Assembly: GCF_028622115.1 (NCBI RefSeq)
Contig: NZ_CP097263.1
Location: forward strand, 6,696,001 to 6,760,000
Direction: 5' to 3'
DNA: 64,000 bases
Origin: Kutzneria chonburiensis
GTDB lineage: Bacteria; Actinomycetota; Actinomycetes; Mycobacteriales; Pseudonocardiaceae
Shown here piece after piece: positions 28,213-44,266 of the stretch. Each line of letters opens with the position of its first letter. Position 1 is the first letter of the stretch. The notes below the pieces were generated by a model that was not told the origin of the DNA, did not search any database, and worked only from the letters and a program-made list of their open reading frames with translations. The position numbers were made by a program, and so were the translations under genes.

Positions 28213-30312
28213 CTACTCCCCGGTCGCCTTCGCGATGATTTCCTTCGCCACGTTGGTCGGAACCTCGGCGTAGGAGTCGAACAGCATCGTGTAGTTCGCC
28301 CGACCCTGGGTCTTGGACCGCAGGTCGCCGACATACCCGAACATCTCCGACAGCGGAACCAGTGCCTTCACGACACGGGCGCCACTGCGCTCCTCCATCG
28401 CCTGGATCTGACCACGGCGGGAGTTCAAGTCGCCGATGACGTCACCCATGTAGTCCTCGGGGGTCGTCACCTCGACAGCCATTACCGGCTCCAGCAACAC
28501 CGGGTCGGCCTTCCGGGCGGCTTCCTTGAGCGCCATCGAGCCGGCGATCTTGAAGGCCATTTCGGAGGAGTCGACCTCGTGGTAGGCGCCGTCCAGCAGC
28601 GTCACCTTGATGCCGACCAGCGGGTAACCCGCCAGCACGCCGTACTGCATCGCGTCCTGGGCGCCGGCGTCGACCGAGGGGATGTACTCCCGCGGGATGC
28701 GGCCACCCGTGACCTTGTTGTCGAACTCGTAGAGCGCACCGTCGGTGCTCTCCAGCGGCTCGACCTCGATGAGCACCTTGGCGAACTGGCCGGAGCCACC
28801 GGTCTGCTTCTTGTGCGTGTACGAGTACTTCTCCACCTTGCGGCGGATGGTCTCCCGGTAGGCCACCTGGGGCTTACCGATGTTCGCCTCGACCTTGTAG
28901 TCCGACTTCATCCGGTTGACGAGCACCTCGAGGTGCAGCTCGCCCATGCCGGCGATGATCGTCTGGCCGGTCTCCTCGTCCAGCTTGACCTGGAAGGTGG
29001 GGTCCTCCTCGGCCAGCTTCTGGATCGCGGTGCCCAGCTTCTCCTGGTCGGCCTTCGTCTTCGGCTCGATCGCCACCGAGATGACCGGGTCCGGGAAGGT
29101 CATGGACTCCAGCACGATCGGCTGCTGCGCGTCGCACAGGGTGTCGCCGGTCGTGGTGTCCTTCAGGCCGATGGCCGCGTAGATGTGGCCGGCGCTGGCC
29201 ACCTCGACCGGGTTCTCCTTGTTGGAGTGCATCTGGAAGAGCTTCCCGATGCGCTCCTTGCGGTCCTTGGTCGAGTTGATGACCTGGGTGCCGGCGTTGA
29301 CCTTGCCCGAGTAGACCCGGATGTAGGTCAGCTTGCCGAAGAACGGGTGCGCGGCGATCTTGAACGCGAGCGCGGCGAACGGCTCGTCGGCCGACGGCTT
29401 GCGGCTGGCCGGCGTCTCGCCGTCCTGCAGCGTGCCCTCGACCGGCGGCACGTCCAGCGGCGACGGCAGGTAGTCGATGACGGCGTCGAGCATGGGCTGC
29501 ACGCCCTTGTTCTTGAACGCCGAGCCGCACAGCACCGGGTAGGCGATGCGGTCGGTCACGATCTTGCGGATGCCCCGCTTGATCTGCTCGACCGTCAGCT
29601 CCTCGCCACCGAGGTAGAGCTCCATCAGGGTGTCGTCGGTCTCGGCGACGGCCTCGATGAGCTTCTCGCGGTACTCGGCGGCGATCTCGACCAGGTCGGC
29701 CGGGATCTCCTCGACGGTGTAGTCGTCGCCCTTCTGGACCTCGCCGTGCCAGGTCAGCGCGCGCATCTCGACCAGGTCGACGACGCCGATGAAGTCGTTC
29801 TCGGCGCCGATCGGCAGCTGGATCGGCAGCGGCTTCGCGCCGAGACGCTCCTGGATGGTGCGGACGGTGAAGTAGAAGTCCGCGCCCAGCTTGTCCATCT
29901 TGTTGACGAAGCAGATACGCGGGACGTCGTACTTGGTCGCCTGGCGCCAGACCTGCTCGGACTGGGGCTCGACGCCCTCCTTGCCGTCGAACACGGCCAC
30001 CGCGCCGTCAAGGACCCGCAGCGAGCGCTCGACCTCGACGGTGAAGTCGACGTGCCCCGGCGTGTCGATGATGTTGATCTGGTGGTCGTTCCAGAAGCAG
30101 GTGGTCGCGGCGGACGTGATGGTGATGCCGCGCTTCTGCTCCTCCTCCATCCAGTCCATCGTCGCCGCGCCGTCGTGGACCTCACCGATCTTGTAGTTGA
30201 TCCCGGTGTAGAACAGGATCCGCTCGGTGGTGGTGGTCTTTCCCGCGTCGATATGGGCCATGATCCCGATGTTGCGGACCTTGGCCAGGTCAGTGAGCAC
30301 TTCCTGTGCCAC
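28213..30312 (-). CDS. fusA: Elongation factor G
   Basis: GTPase that drives translocation and, with RRF, ribosome recycling. It has 699 residues. The P-loop is [10 protein letters not shown] (residues 19-28), followed by DTPGHVDFT and [10 protein letters not shown]. Domain IV carries the conserved [12 protein letters not shown] loop. The ending [20 protein letters not shown] is standard. It is the main translocase copy, because it sits in the str operon between rpsG and tuf. A GC hairpin lies in the 87-base gap from rpsG. Confidence 0.99.
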   Translation of the reverse strand: MAQEVLTDLAKVRNIGIMAHIDAGKTTTTERILFYTGINYKIGEVHDGAATMDWMEEEQKRGITITSAATTCFWNDHQINIIDTPGHVDFTVEVERSLRVLDGAVAVFDGKEGVEPQSEQVWRQATKYDVPRICFVNKMDKLGADFYFTVRTIQERLGAKPLPIQLPIGAENDFIGVVDLVEMRALTWHGEVQKGDDYTVEEIPADLVEIAAEYREKLIEAVAETDDTLMELYLGGEELTVEQIKRGIRKIVTDRIAYPVLCGSAFKNKGVQPMLDAVIDYLPSPLDVPPVEGTLQDGETPASRKPSADEPFAALAFKIAAHPFFGKLTYIRVYSGKVNAGTQVINSTKDRKERIGKLFQMHSNKENPVEVASAGHIYAAIGLKDTTTGDTLCDAQQPIVLESMTFPDPVISVAIEPKTKADQEKLGTAIQKLAEEDPTFQVKLDEETGQTIIAGMGELHLEVLVNRMKSDYKVEANIGKPQVAYRETIRRKVEKYSYTHKKQTGGSGQFAKVLIEVEPLESTDGALYEFDNKVTGGRIPREYIPSVDAGAQDAMQYGVLAGYPLVGIKVTLLDGAYHEVDSSEMAFKIAGSMALKEAARKADPVLLEPVMAVEVTTPEDYMGDVIGDLNSRRGQIQAMEERSGARVVKALVPLSEMFGYVGDLRSKTQGRANYTMLFDSYAEVPTNVAKEIIAKATGE

Positions 30313-30368
30313 GGGTGTCTTCCTTGCTTTCGTGCGGCTGTGGTCGGTGCGGGTGGCGCCGATCCGTT

Positions 30369-30392
30369 GCGGCCGGCTGGACAGCCGGCCGC
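30369..30392 (-). promoter_or_regulatory. GC hairpin in the rpsG-fusA gap
   Basis: The 11-base arms 30369-30379 and 30382-30392 are exact inverted repeats; sterically this gives about 10 base pairs and a tetraloop. The element begins 8 bases after the rpsG stop. It resembles the hairpins at the fusA-tuf, rpsD-rpoA and rpoB-rpoC junctions in this window. Confidence 0.55.
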
Positions 30393-30399
30393 GCCCGAA

Positions 30400-30870
30400 T
30401 CACCAGCGGTAGTGCGCGAAGGCCTTGTTGGACTCGGCCATCTTGTGGGTGTCCTCGCGGCGCTTGACGCTCGCGCCGAGACCGTTGCTGGCGTCCAGCA
30501 GCTCGTTCATCAGGCGCTCGACCATCGTCTTCTCACGGCGCTGCCGGGAGAAGGTGATCAGCCAGCGCAGCGCCAGCGTGGTGGAGCGGCCGGGCTTGAC
30601 CTCGATCGGCACCTGGTAGGTGGCGCCACCGACACGGCGGCTCTTCACCTCGATGGCCGGCTTCACGTTGTCCAGCGCGCGCTTGAGCGTGACGACCGGG
30701 TCGGTGCCGGTCTTCTCGCGGGCACCCTCGAGCGCCTTGTAGACGATCGCCTCGGCGACCGAGCGCTTGCCGTCCACGAGCACCTTGTTGATGAGCTGCG
30801 TCACCAACGGGGAGCTGTAGACCGGGTCAGAGATCAGCGGCCGCTTCGGGGCCGGGCCCTTGCGGGGCAT
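30400..30870 (-). CDS. rpsG: 30S ribosomal protein S7
   Basis: Primary assembly protein of the 30S head, near the E site. It has 156 residues, with [40 protein letters not shown] and the terminal [11 protein letters not shown]. Its ATG overlaps the rpsL TGA by one base. In E. coli S7 represses translation of this operon in the rpsL-rpsG gap; here the genes overlap, so that exact mechanism cannot apply unchanged. Confidence 0.98.
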   Translation of the reverse strand: MPRKGPAPKRPLISDPVYSSPLVTQLINKVLVDGKRSVAEAIVYKALEGAREKTGTDPVVTLKRALDNVKPAIEVKSRRVGGATYQVPIEVKPGRSTTLALRWLITFSRQRREKTMVERLMNELLDASNGLGASVKRREDTHKMAESNKAFAHYRW

Positions 30871-31244
30871 CAGCTCTTCTCCTTCTTCGCGCCGTAGCGG
30901 CTGCGGGCCTGCTTGCGGTTCTTCACGCCCTGCGTGTCCAGCGAGCCACGGATGATCTTGTAACGGACACCCGGAAGGTCCTTCACACGGCCACCGCGAA
31001 CGAGCACCATCGAGTGCTCCTGCAGGTTGTGGCCCTCACCCGGGATGTAGGCCGTGACCTCGATCCCGCTGGTCAGCTTCACGCGGGCGACCTTGCGCAG
31101 CGCCGAGTTCGGCTTCTTGGGCGTAGTGGTGTAGACGCGGGTGCACACGCCGCGCCGCTGCGGGCTCCCCTTGAGAGCCGCGGTCTTGGTCTTCGCGACC
31201 TTGTCCTGGCGGCCCTTGCGGACCAGCTGCTGGATCGTGGGCAT
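30870..31244 (-). CDS. rpsL: 30S ribosomal protein S12
   Basis: Decoding-centre protein and streptomycin-resistance determinant. It has 124 residues, starting [20 protein letters not shown] at 31244. The two resistance hot spots, in [13 protein letters not shown] and [13 protein letters not shown], carry the wild-type lysines, so streptomycin sensitivity at this target is expected. It is the first gene of the str operon, with a promoter about 240 bases upstream. The open frame continues upstream to 31511, but that extension is not S12. Confidence 0.98.
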   Translation of the reverse strand: MPTIQQLVRKGRQDKVAKTKTAALKGSPQRRGVCTRVYTTTPKKPNSALRKVARVKLTSGIEVTAYIPGEGHNLQEHSMVLVRGGRVKDLPGVRYKIIRGSLDTQGVKNRKQARSRYGAKKEKS

Positions 31245-31481
31245 AGACCGGCTGCTTCTTCCGTTCGCGTCTTGGTGTCCTTGCGGGCACCGTGGACTCT
31301 GTGTACTTGGCCCCTCCGTCCCCCGAGGTCGGGCGTGTCGCCCGCTCACGGGACCCGCGAGAGACCAACTAGCTGTCCCAACGGTTTCCGGAGGACTTCC
31401 GTCGCCCTGAGGTCGACGCAGCCAGAGACTGCCATCCACAGGCACGCGGAGCGGCCCGACATGGGTCGGGCACGGATACCA
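31245..31481 (-). other. Long 5' leader of rpsL
   Basis: This is about 230 bases between the predicted transcription start near 31475 and the rpsL ATG. No gene is supported: the open frames here are shadows with arginine/proline-rich composition. The length is unusual for a simple ribosome binding site and leaves room for regulation by RNA structure, although I did not recognise a known leader family. The remaining 31512-31752 stretch towards the rpoC terminator also holds no gene. Confidence 0.45.
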
Positions 31482-31511
31482 AAGATACCTTCCCCGTGGC
31501 CCGAGGGTCAA
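31482..31511 (-). promoter_or_regulatory. Predicted promoter of the str operon (rpsL)
   Basis: On the minus strand, TTGACC (31511-31506), an 18-base spacer and TATCTT (31487-31482) give a near-consensus housekeeping promoter. It is the only good promoter-like sequence I found in the 550-base region between rpsL and rpoC, and it points at rpsL. Confidence 0.75.
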
Positions 31512-31752
31512 AACGGGGGTCGGGTACGGGCCGGACGAGCGTGTCGCCTGTGGCGTGTCGCACCATCTTCAAGATCGCAAAGGAAGATGTGACCCAGCAT
31601 AGTCGACCGCGTGTTCGATCCCGTTCCGTAGCTCGAGCACGGCCGTTTCGCCTGGTCAGGACGGCCGTGGCGGCCCTGACGGGTCAAGGACGGCCGCCCT
31701 ATTTCCGGCGACCCGGATCGGTTTCGCCGAGAACGGCGAGTTCAACGAGAAA

Positions 31753-31781
31753 AGGGCCGGGATGCTCCGCATCCCGGCCCT
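31753..31781 (-). terminator. Intrinsic terminator after rpoC
   Basis: A perfect 13-bp stem (31753-31765 with 31769-31781) closes on a 3-base loop. On the minus strand it is followed by TTTTCTCG, a rare clear U-tract in such GC-rich DNA. It begins 14 bases after the rpoC stop and should end the rpoBC transcript. Confidence 0.88.
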
Positions 31782-31795
31782 CTCTCACTCAACTA

Positions 31796-35695
<3,900 letters not shown>

Positions 35696-35740
35696 GTCGG
35701 CTCTTCTCCCCTTCGGGTTGATTGCTGCCTGGGGTACGTG

Positions 35741-35781
35741 CGCTGACTGCGGGCTTTTCGGGGAGCTCCGCAGTCAGCGCG
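35741..35781 (-). promoter_or_regulatory. Perfect 13-bp hairpin in the rpoB-rpoC gap
   Basis: The arms 35741-35753 and 35769-35781 are exact inverted repeats with a 15-base loop. The stem starts 10 bases after the rpoB stop and ends 45 bases before the rpoC start. No U-tract follows. Partial termination, processing, or protection of the rpoB 3' end are possible roles. Confidence 0.6.
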
Positions 35782-35791
35782 GCGAGGTCAC

Positions 35792-39271
<3,480 letters not shown>

Positions 39272-39407
39272 GATGCGTCCTTCCAGGGACTGATGTACTG
39301 GCGGCAGCCGCGTCAGCAGGGACTAACGCGTCTGTCAAGGGTGCGTGGCTCCCCGAATCCCGTGCTCTCGGCGAAGGGCAAACGGACAGAGGGCAGCGCA
39401 AAGGGGC

Positions 39408-39436
39408 AGTCTAGCCCGGAGAACGGCGACTGTCGA
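39408..39436 (-). promoter_or_regulatory. Predicted promoter of rpoBC
   Basis: On the minus strand, TCGACA (39436-39431), a 17-base spacer and TAGACT (39413-39408) closely match the actinobacterial housekeeping consensus. Transcription would start near 39401, giving a leader of about 130 bases before the rpoB TTG. A second, weaker pair (TTGACT at 39501-39496 with CACTCT 17 bases on) may be an upstream promoter. This means rpoBC is not dependent on rplJL here. Confidence 0.75.
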
Positions 39437-39703
39437 GGGGTCCCTGGAAGGCCCACGGCGGTGCTCACCGACAGAGTGACCCTGCCCAGGCTCGCAGTCA
39501 AGGTGTCACCGGCCGATCACTCCAGTGGCGGACAGCAAATCCACCCGCTTGGACCGCGCTGACCAGCGGCGACGGTCGGACGGGCAGATGATCACACTCG
39601 AAAGAGGTTGGCACACCCTGGCGGGTCGCCAGCGCCAGAATAGCCGAAACAGTGTGGCGAACGTCACTTTTAGAAGTGCTGGTGAAGATCGCGCAAGGGG
39701 GTG

Positions 39704-40219
39704 TCACGAGCCGTTCGACGACCTCGGCGATGGCCCGGTCGAGCAAGGCCTCCCCGGCCCGACCGGGGCGGCCGGCCGCACGTGCAGCACCGCGGCGTAG
39801 CCGGCCGCCGCGCCCGCCGCCGGGCCCTCCAGCCAGCCGCGGATCGACGCGTCGTAGTCCTCGCCGCGCAGCCGCAGGCCGGCCCGGTAGCGCGCGACCG
39901 CGCGCAGCGCGGCCCCGCCGACCAGCAGCACGCCCGCCGGCGCCCGCGTGCGGGCCTGGCGCTCGCGGTCGCACGCGGCCAGCACGGTGTCGAACGCGGT
40001 CACCCAGTCCGCCCGGCGGAGCTGGGCCACGGTCGGGCTCCGGCCGGCGGTGGCGGCGGCGCCGGGACCCGGGTCGGCGAGCACCGGATCGTCCGGCACC
40101 GGGACCGGCCGCAGGCCCGCGGCCGCGAGCCGGGCCGCCAGGATGTTCAGTGCCGCGGTGCGGTCGGTGGGCCGCACGCCGAGCACCGCGATGGTCTTCG
40201 TGGGCGAGATGTCGGTCAT
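39704..40219 (-). CDS. Unknown protein, possibly frameshifted near its C-terminus
   Basis: A 171-residue open frame from ATG at 40219. It starts TKTIAVLGVRPTDRTAALNI with alternating strand/helix character, then a second strand (PAGVLLVGGAAL) and YDASIRGWLEGPAAGAAAGY. I do not recognise a family; a degenerate nucleotide-binding fold is one guess. The last 20 residues (RPCSTGPSPRSSNGS) look like an out-of-frame shadow, while the -1 frame over the same bases reads GEALLDRAIAEVVERLV and stays open to 39498. This suggests a missing base near 39757-39765. No clear ribosome binding site precedes the ATG. Confidence 0.55.
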   Translation of the reverse strand: MTDISPTKTIAVLGVRPTDRTAALNILAARLAAAGLRPVPVPDDPVLADPGPGAAATAGRSPTVAQLRRADWVTAFDTVLAACDRERQARTRAPAGVLLVGGAALRAVARYRAGLRLRGEDYDASIRGWLEGPAAGAAAGYAAVLHVRPAAPVGPGRPCSTGPSPRSSNGS

Positions 40220-40448
40220 GGGACAAGCGTCGCGCTGGAAGCCGCTGCTCGACCCCGTATGGATCCCCAATCTTTTCTTGGCTCGTTTCGACCACCGTGA
40301 GCTGCGGATTCATCCCGGAAGCAGGTCAGAAGTTCGGTTCGGACGCCCGGTTTTCTTGGCAAGGAGGGCGAATTGTCGGGGTGCGGGGCTAGGTTCGGAT
40401 CCGGAAAGGGGGTGTGTGCGCGGCGGTCACCCACAAGGGGAGACGTGG

Positions 40449-41012
40449 ATGGTGAGCAAGGCGGAGCGGGACGAGGTGCGGGCGTGGATGCTCGAACTCG
40501 GCTGCCCGATCGAGCGGATCGCCACCGAGATGGCCCAGCGCTTCGGCGCCCGGCCCCGGCTGGCCTGGCGCTACGCGCTCGGCTGGACGCAGGTGCAGCT
40601 CGCGCACCGCTACAACCGGGCCAATCCCGGCCGGGCGGTCAGCGCCGAGCGGGTCAGCGAGTGCGAGAACTGGCCCGCCTCCCGCGGCCGGCCCAGCCTG
40701 CAGTACCTGCTCGGGCTCGCGCGGGCGTACGGCAACGGGTGCAGCGCGCTCAAGCTCGCCGACCTCGACGACCTGCGCGCCATGCCGGAGCACGAGCGCG
40801 AGCTGCTGCTCACCGGGCCCGCGGGCGGGCCGCCGCCGCGCACGCCACTGCCGCTCGGTCAGCCCCTCGACGCGCCGAGCCCGGTGAACTCGCCGAGCGT
40901 GTCCACCACCGCACGCAGCCAGCAGGCCCGGTCGTACCGGCGGCGCTGGTCGGCGGGGGCGTCGTCGGGCAGCGGCGCGGACAGCGCCTCCGGCACCCAG
41001 GTGGCGAGGTAG
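40449..41012 (+). CDS. XRE-like helix-turn-helix protein
   Basis: A 187-residue putative DNA-binding protein. An AAGGGGAG lies 8-14 bases before the ATG. The segment LAWRYALGWTQVQLAHRYNR, followed by VSECENWPASRGRPSLQYLL, matches the actinobacterial XRE-type HTH in which the recognition helix is followed by a conserved tryptophan-proline turn and an ARAYG helix. The last 55 residues are low-complexity serine/arginine-rich and lie antisense to the next gene for 154 bases. The true C-terminus is therefore doubtful; a frameshift or a longer natural overlap would both explain it. It has no TPR region, unlike many relatives. Confidence 0.65.
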   Translation: MVSKAERDEVRAWMLELGCPIERIATEMAQRFGARPRLAWRYALGWTQVQLAHRYNRANPGRAVSAERVSECENWPASRGRPSLQYLLGLARAYGNGCSALKLADLDDLRAMPEHERELLLTGPAGGPPPRTPLPLGQPLDAPSPVNSPSVSTTARSQQARSYRRRWSAGASSGSGADSASGTQVAR

Positions 41013-41431
41013 GCGATGCGCAGGCTGAGCAGCACCCGGGTCCAGGCCCGCAGCCGCTGCGGGTCGTCGGCCAGCCGCACCACGCCGCCCTCGGTCGGCA
41101 GGTTGCGCCAGGCGTCGGCCACCGCGGCGCGCAGCCCGCCGATCAGCTCCGGCTCCCACCACAGCCGGACCTCGGCCGGCTCGCTGTCCGGCACGTGCAT
41201 GCGCAGCACGGCCTGCAGCGGCGGGTGGTCGGTCGGCTCGGTCGGCAGCGCGATGCCGAGCACCTCGCCGAGCGGGTAGTCGGTCGTGTACTGGCTCAGC
41301 CGCCAGTCGAGCAGCGCGTGGAACTCGGCCAGCCTGCTGCGCAGCCACGCCACGCGCTCGGGCTCCAGGGTGCCGACAACGACGCCGTCATCCCGATGCC
41401 ACTTGATCACGGACCCGACCTCCCCAGCCAC
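40859..41431 (-). CDS. DUF2017-like protein of unknown function
   Basis: A 190-residue soluble protein. The N-terminus (HRDDGVVVGTLEPERVAWLR) and the C-terminal half (VRLWWEPELIGGLRAAVADA, NLPTEGGVVRLADDPQRLRA, and a final helix LRIAYLAT) resemble DUF2017, an all-helical actinobacterial family without assigned activity. The match is from memory of the family pattern and should be treated as moderate. It has no membrane segment or signal. It converges on the HTH gene with a 154-base overlap and lies upstream of the minus-strand mce tail, with 113 bases between. Confidence 0.55.
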   Translation of the reverse strand: MAGEVGSVIKWHRDDGVVVGTLEPERVAWLRSRLAEFHALLDWRLSQYTTDYPLGEVLGIALPTEPTDHPPLQAVLRMHVPDSEPAEVRLWWEPELIGGLRAAVADAWRNLPTEGGVVRLADDPQRLRAWTRVLLSLRIAYLATWVPEALSAPLPDDAPADQRRRYDRACWLRAVVDTLGEFTGLGASRG

Positions 41432-41544
41432 CCGAACGGTTGATCAATATTTACCAGCTCACAGAGTGTGCGGGTGTGAAAGGGAGGAGTAATGGCGGCT
41501 CGCCGGCCGTACTCGTGGCATTTGCGAACACGCCGGCCGCTCGA

Positions 41545-42393
41545 TCAGCGCGGTGTGAGGTCGCTGATCAGCCATTTTCCCCCCGACCGGTGCGCGGTGA
41601 CGGTGTAGACCAGGCCGACCGAGCTGGACTTGTTCGTGTCGGCCCGTGTTGTCGTTTGCGTGAGGAAGGCCAGCAGGATCGCGTCGTCGCCCTGCAGGAC
41701 CCGGACGCCGATCTTGGCGACCTGACCGGTCACCACCGCCTTCTGCGCCGGCGCCTGCGACTTCACCTGTTCGAAGAGCTTGTTGTAGTCGTCGAGGAAC
41801 TTGCCGGTGCTCACCGCCTGGCCGGCCTTCTGCGCACCGGCCAGATCGGTGTACTTGTACGAGGACACGGCCTCCATGTCCCGGGTGACCTGGGTGATCA
41901 CGTCGGTGGTCGCCCCGGTGTCGGCCAGCGCCTTGTTGGCCGCCGCGCCGCCGTCGAGCACCAGGCCGGCCTCGCCGCGCAGCCAGAAGCCGGCCGCCGT
42001 CAGCACCGCGGCCACCAGCACCATCACGATCGGGCCGAGCACGGTCCGCGGCCGCAGCCGACTCAGCGTCCGGCCGACCGGGGCCAGCCGCTCGCCGACC
42101 GGCTTGCGTTCCCGGGCCGGCGCCTCGGCCGCCGGCTCGACGTCCGGGAAGACCCGCGCGAACTCGCGCACGGCGGCTCGCTCGTCCTCGACGGTCTCGG
42201 CGCCGATCACCTCGGGCGCGACGACCTCGACCGACGCGGGTGGGTCGGCCGGGGTCTCGTCGACGGGCAGCCGGCCGGACACGCGCTCATCGGCCGGCTG
42301 CGTGTCCTCCGGCCGGGCCGGCCGGCGCAGGCCGGCGACCCGGGGCCGGCGGACCGGCTGCTGGGCGTTGGCGTTACGACGGGGAGGTGGCAC
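41545..42393 (-). CDS. Mce-associated membrane protein (second)
   Basis: A 282-residue protein at the end of the mce operon. About 115 cytoplasmic residues rich in proline, arginine and acidic residues precede one transmembrane segment (VLGPIVMVLVAAVLTAAGF). The extracytoplasmic domain after it is of the Mam/Mas type (TQVTRDMEAVSSYKYTDLAG, then a strand-rich region ending GGKWLISDLTPR). Mas proteins stabilise Mce complexes in mycobacteria. It starts with GTG 18 bases after the preceding mas gene. Confidence 0.8.
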   Translation of the reverse strand: MPPPRRNANAQQPVRRPRVAGLRRPARPEDTQPADERVSGRLPVDETPADPPASVEVVAPEVIGAETVEDERAAVREFARVFPDVEPAAEAPARERKPVGERLAPVGRTLSRLRPRTVLGPIVMVLVAAVLTAAGFWLRGEAGLVLDGGAAANKALADTGATTDVITQVTRDMEAVSSYKYTDLAGAQKAGQAVSTGKFLDDYNKLFEQVKSQAPAQKAVVTGQVAKIGVRVLQGDDAILLAFLTQTTTRADTNKSSSVGLVYTVTAHRSGGKWLISDLTPR

Positions 42394-42411
42394 CTGCTGG
42401 TCCTTCCGCGG

Positions 42412-42948
42412 CTACTGCGAGCCCAGGACGATGGAACCGGCCTGGCTGAGCTTCCAGCCCTGGTCCGTCCTGGTCAGCTGGATCTGCATGGGCAGCCGGT
42501 TGGCCGGCTTGCCGTTGTCGGGCGTGGCGTCGACCTCGACGATGGCCACCACGGTCGCGGTGCCGGCGCGGTCGTCGAGCTCGGTCACCGCGGCGTCCAG
42601 CACCTTCGCGGTGAGGCTGGTCTTCTGGTCGGCGAGCTGCTTCTTCCAGTTGGCCTCGCCCTGCTTGATGGCGGTGGCCAGGTCGCCGGTGGAGGCCTGC
42701 ACGAGCCGGTCGAACGAGGCGTCCGGGTTCTTGTAGTCCAGCGTGTAGAAGTTGATCAGCTCCTGCTTGCCGACCCGCAGCACGTCGTCGCGGGTGACGG
42801 CGAACTGCACCGACTGGTCGCCGGACGCGCCGAGCCAGCCGACCAGCGACGCGCCGCAGAAGATCAGCGCCGCCAGCAGCAGCACCGCCGCCACCGCGGA
42901 CAGCGCCGACAGCCATCGGTTCGCTGGTGTTGCCTGCTGGGTGACCAT
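42412..42948 (-). CDS. Mce-associated membrane protein (first)
   Basis: A 178-residue protein with one N-terminal transmembrane segment (LSALSAVAAVLLLAALIFCG) and a small extracytoplasmic domain of the SnoaL/NTF2-like Mas type (DDVLRVGKQELINFYTLDYK, ending DQGWKLSQAGSIVLGSQ). It follows mceF after about 50 bases and precedes the second mas gene by 18. A role as an accessory stabiliser of the Mce transporter is inferred from position and architecture. Confidence 0.82.
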   Translation of the reverse strand: MVTQQATPANRWLSALSAVAAVLLLAALIFCGASLVGWLGASGDQSVQFAVTRDDVLRVGKQELINFYTLDYKNPDASFDRLVQASTGDLATAIKQGEANWKKQLADQKTSLTAKVLDAAVTELDDRAGTATVVAIVEVDATPDNGKPANRLPMQIQLTRTDQGWKLSQAGSIVLGSQ

Positions 42949-43000
42949 GCCTCTCCAGGGTCGACTTCTCGGTCAGGGTAGGCCCGTCGGGCCCGATTCA

Positions 43001-44266
43001 TCAGCCCGGCAGGCCGAGCAGCCGGGCCAGACTCGACGGGCCCAGGTTCGCACTGCCGAGACCGGGCAGCAGCCCGACCAGCGGGCCGAGGCCCGGGCCC
43101 GCAGTCTGCGACTGCTGGGACTGGGCACCGCCGGCGCCGGCCACCGGCACCGCCGGCTTGCCGCCGTACGGGGCGTTCTGGGCGCCGCGCACGTCGATCG
43201 GGCTGCCGGTCGGCTCGGCGCAGTAGGCCTTGGTGTTCGGCGCGATCGGGGCGGTGACGTCGCCGGCGCGCCGATCGGTGCCCTCATAGCCCTTGGTGCA
43301 CGGCGGCGGGTCGAACAGGTTCACCGCCAGGCCGAAGTGGGCCGTGCCGTCGCCGGGCGCGACCGTGTACGAGCCGCCGACCACCGCCGGGTAGGTGACG
43401 AAGATCTGCTCGAGACCGTCCTTGCGGGGCAACAGGATCTGCGAGGTGGTGAGCAGATTGGCGGTGAGGTTGCCCAGTGAGACGCCGCTGTCGCGGAGCA
43501 CGCCGTCGATCTGGTCGGCGGCCGGCGGCGCGTTGGCGATCAACGTGCGCAGGTCGCCGTCCGAGCTCTTCAGCTGCGCGGCCAGCTGGGCCAGGCTGTG
43601 GCTGAAGGACAGGATGTCCGAGGACTTGTCCAGCTGGGTCTGCAGCACGGTCCGGCCGTCGGCCAGCAGCATGGTGGTCTGCGGCAGGTGCTGGGACGCG
43701 GCCTGGGTGAAGCTGCTGGTGGTGTCGAGCAGCGTCTGCAGGTTGGGACCGGTGCCCTGGAAGGCCGTGTCCAGCTCGTCGACGACGGTGCGCAGCGACT
43801 GCGTCGGCACCGAGCCGGCCAGGTTGTCCAGGTTGGTCAGCAGCCCCTGCACCGGCGGCGGGGTCTGGGTGCGGGCCTGCGGGATGGTCGCTCCGGCGGC
43901 CAGGTACGGGGCGCTGTCGGTGCTCGGCCGCAGGTCGACGTACTGCTCGCCGACCGCGGACCGGTCGGCCACCACGGCCTGCGAGTTGGCCGGGATCTGG
44001 GTGTCGTTGGAGTCGATGTCCAACTCGACGGTGATGCCGTCCTTGGTCAGCGTGAGCGGCCCGACCCGGCCGACCGTGACGCCACGGTAGGTCACCTCGG
44101 CGCCGGTGAAGATGCCGCCGGAGTCGGCCAGCGCCACGTTGAGCGCGTAGCCGCGGGGGCCGAACAGCCGGTCGACGCCGGCGTAGCGGAAGCCGGCGTA
44201 GCTCACGCCGACCAGCGCGATCACCACGAACGCGATGATCTGCAGCCGGACCTTGCGGGTCAGCAT
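43001..44266 (-). CDS. mceF: Mce family protein MceF
   Basis: Sixth substrate-binding subunit of the Mce importer. It has 421 residues, one N-terminal membrane segment (LQIIAFVVIALVGVSYAGF), the MCE/MlaD beta-barrel domain (residues about 38-115; GGIFTGAEVTYRGVTVGRVG) and a long helical needle-forming region. The C-terminal 100 residues are low complexity (proline, glycine, glutamine). It overlaps mceE by one base (TGATG). It carries no cell-attachment RGD motif. Confidence 0.9.
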   Translation of the reverse strand: MLTRKVRLQIIAFVVIALVGVSYAGFRYAGVDRLFGPRGYALNVALADSGGIFTGAEVTYRGVTVGRVGPLTLTKDGITVELDIDSNDTQIPANSQAVVADRSAVGEQYVDLRPSTDSAPYLAAGATIPQARTQTPPPVQGLLTNLDNLAGSVPTQSLRTVVDELDTAFQGTGPNLQTLLDTTSSFTQAASQHLPQTTMLLADGRTVLQTQLDKSSDILSFSHSLAQLAAQLKSSDGDLRTLIANAPPAADQIDGVLRDSGVSLGNLTANLLTTSQILLPRKDGLEQIFVTYPAVVGGSYTVAPGDGTAHFGLAVNLFDPPPCTKGYEGTDRRAGDVTAPIAPNTKAYCAEPTGSPIDVRGAQNAPYGGKPAVPVAGAGGAQSQQSQTAGPGLGPLVGLLPGLGSANLGPSSLARLLGLPG

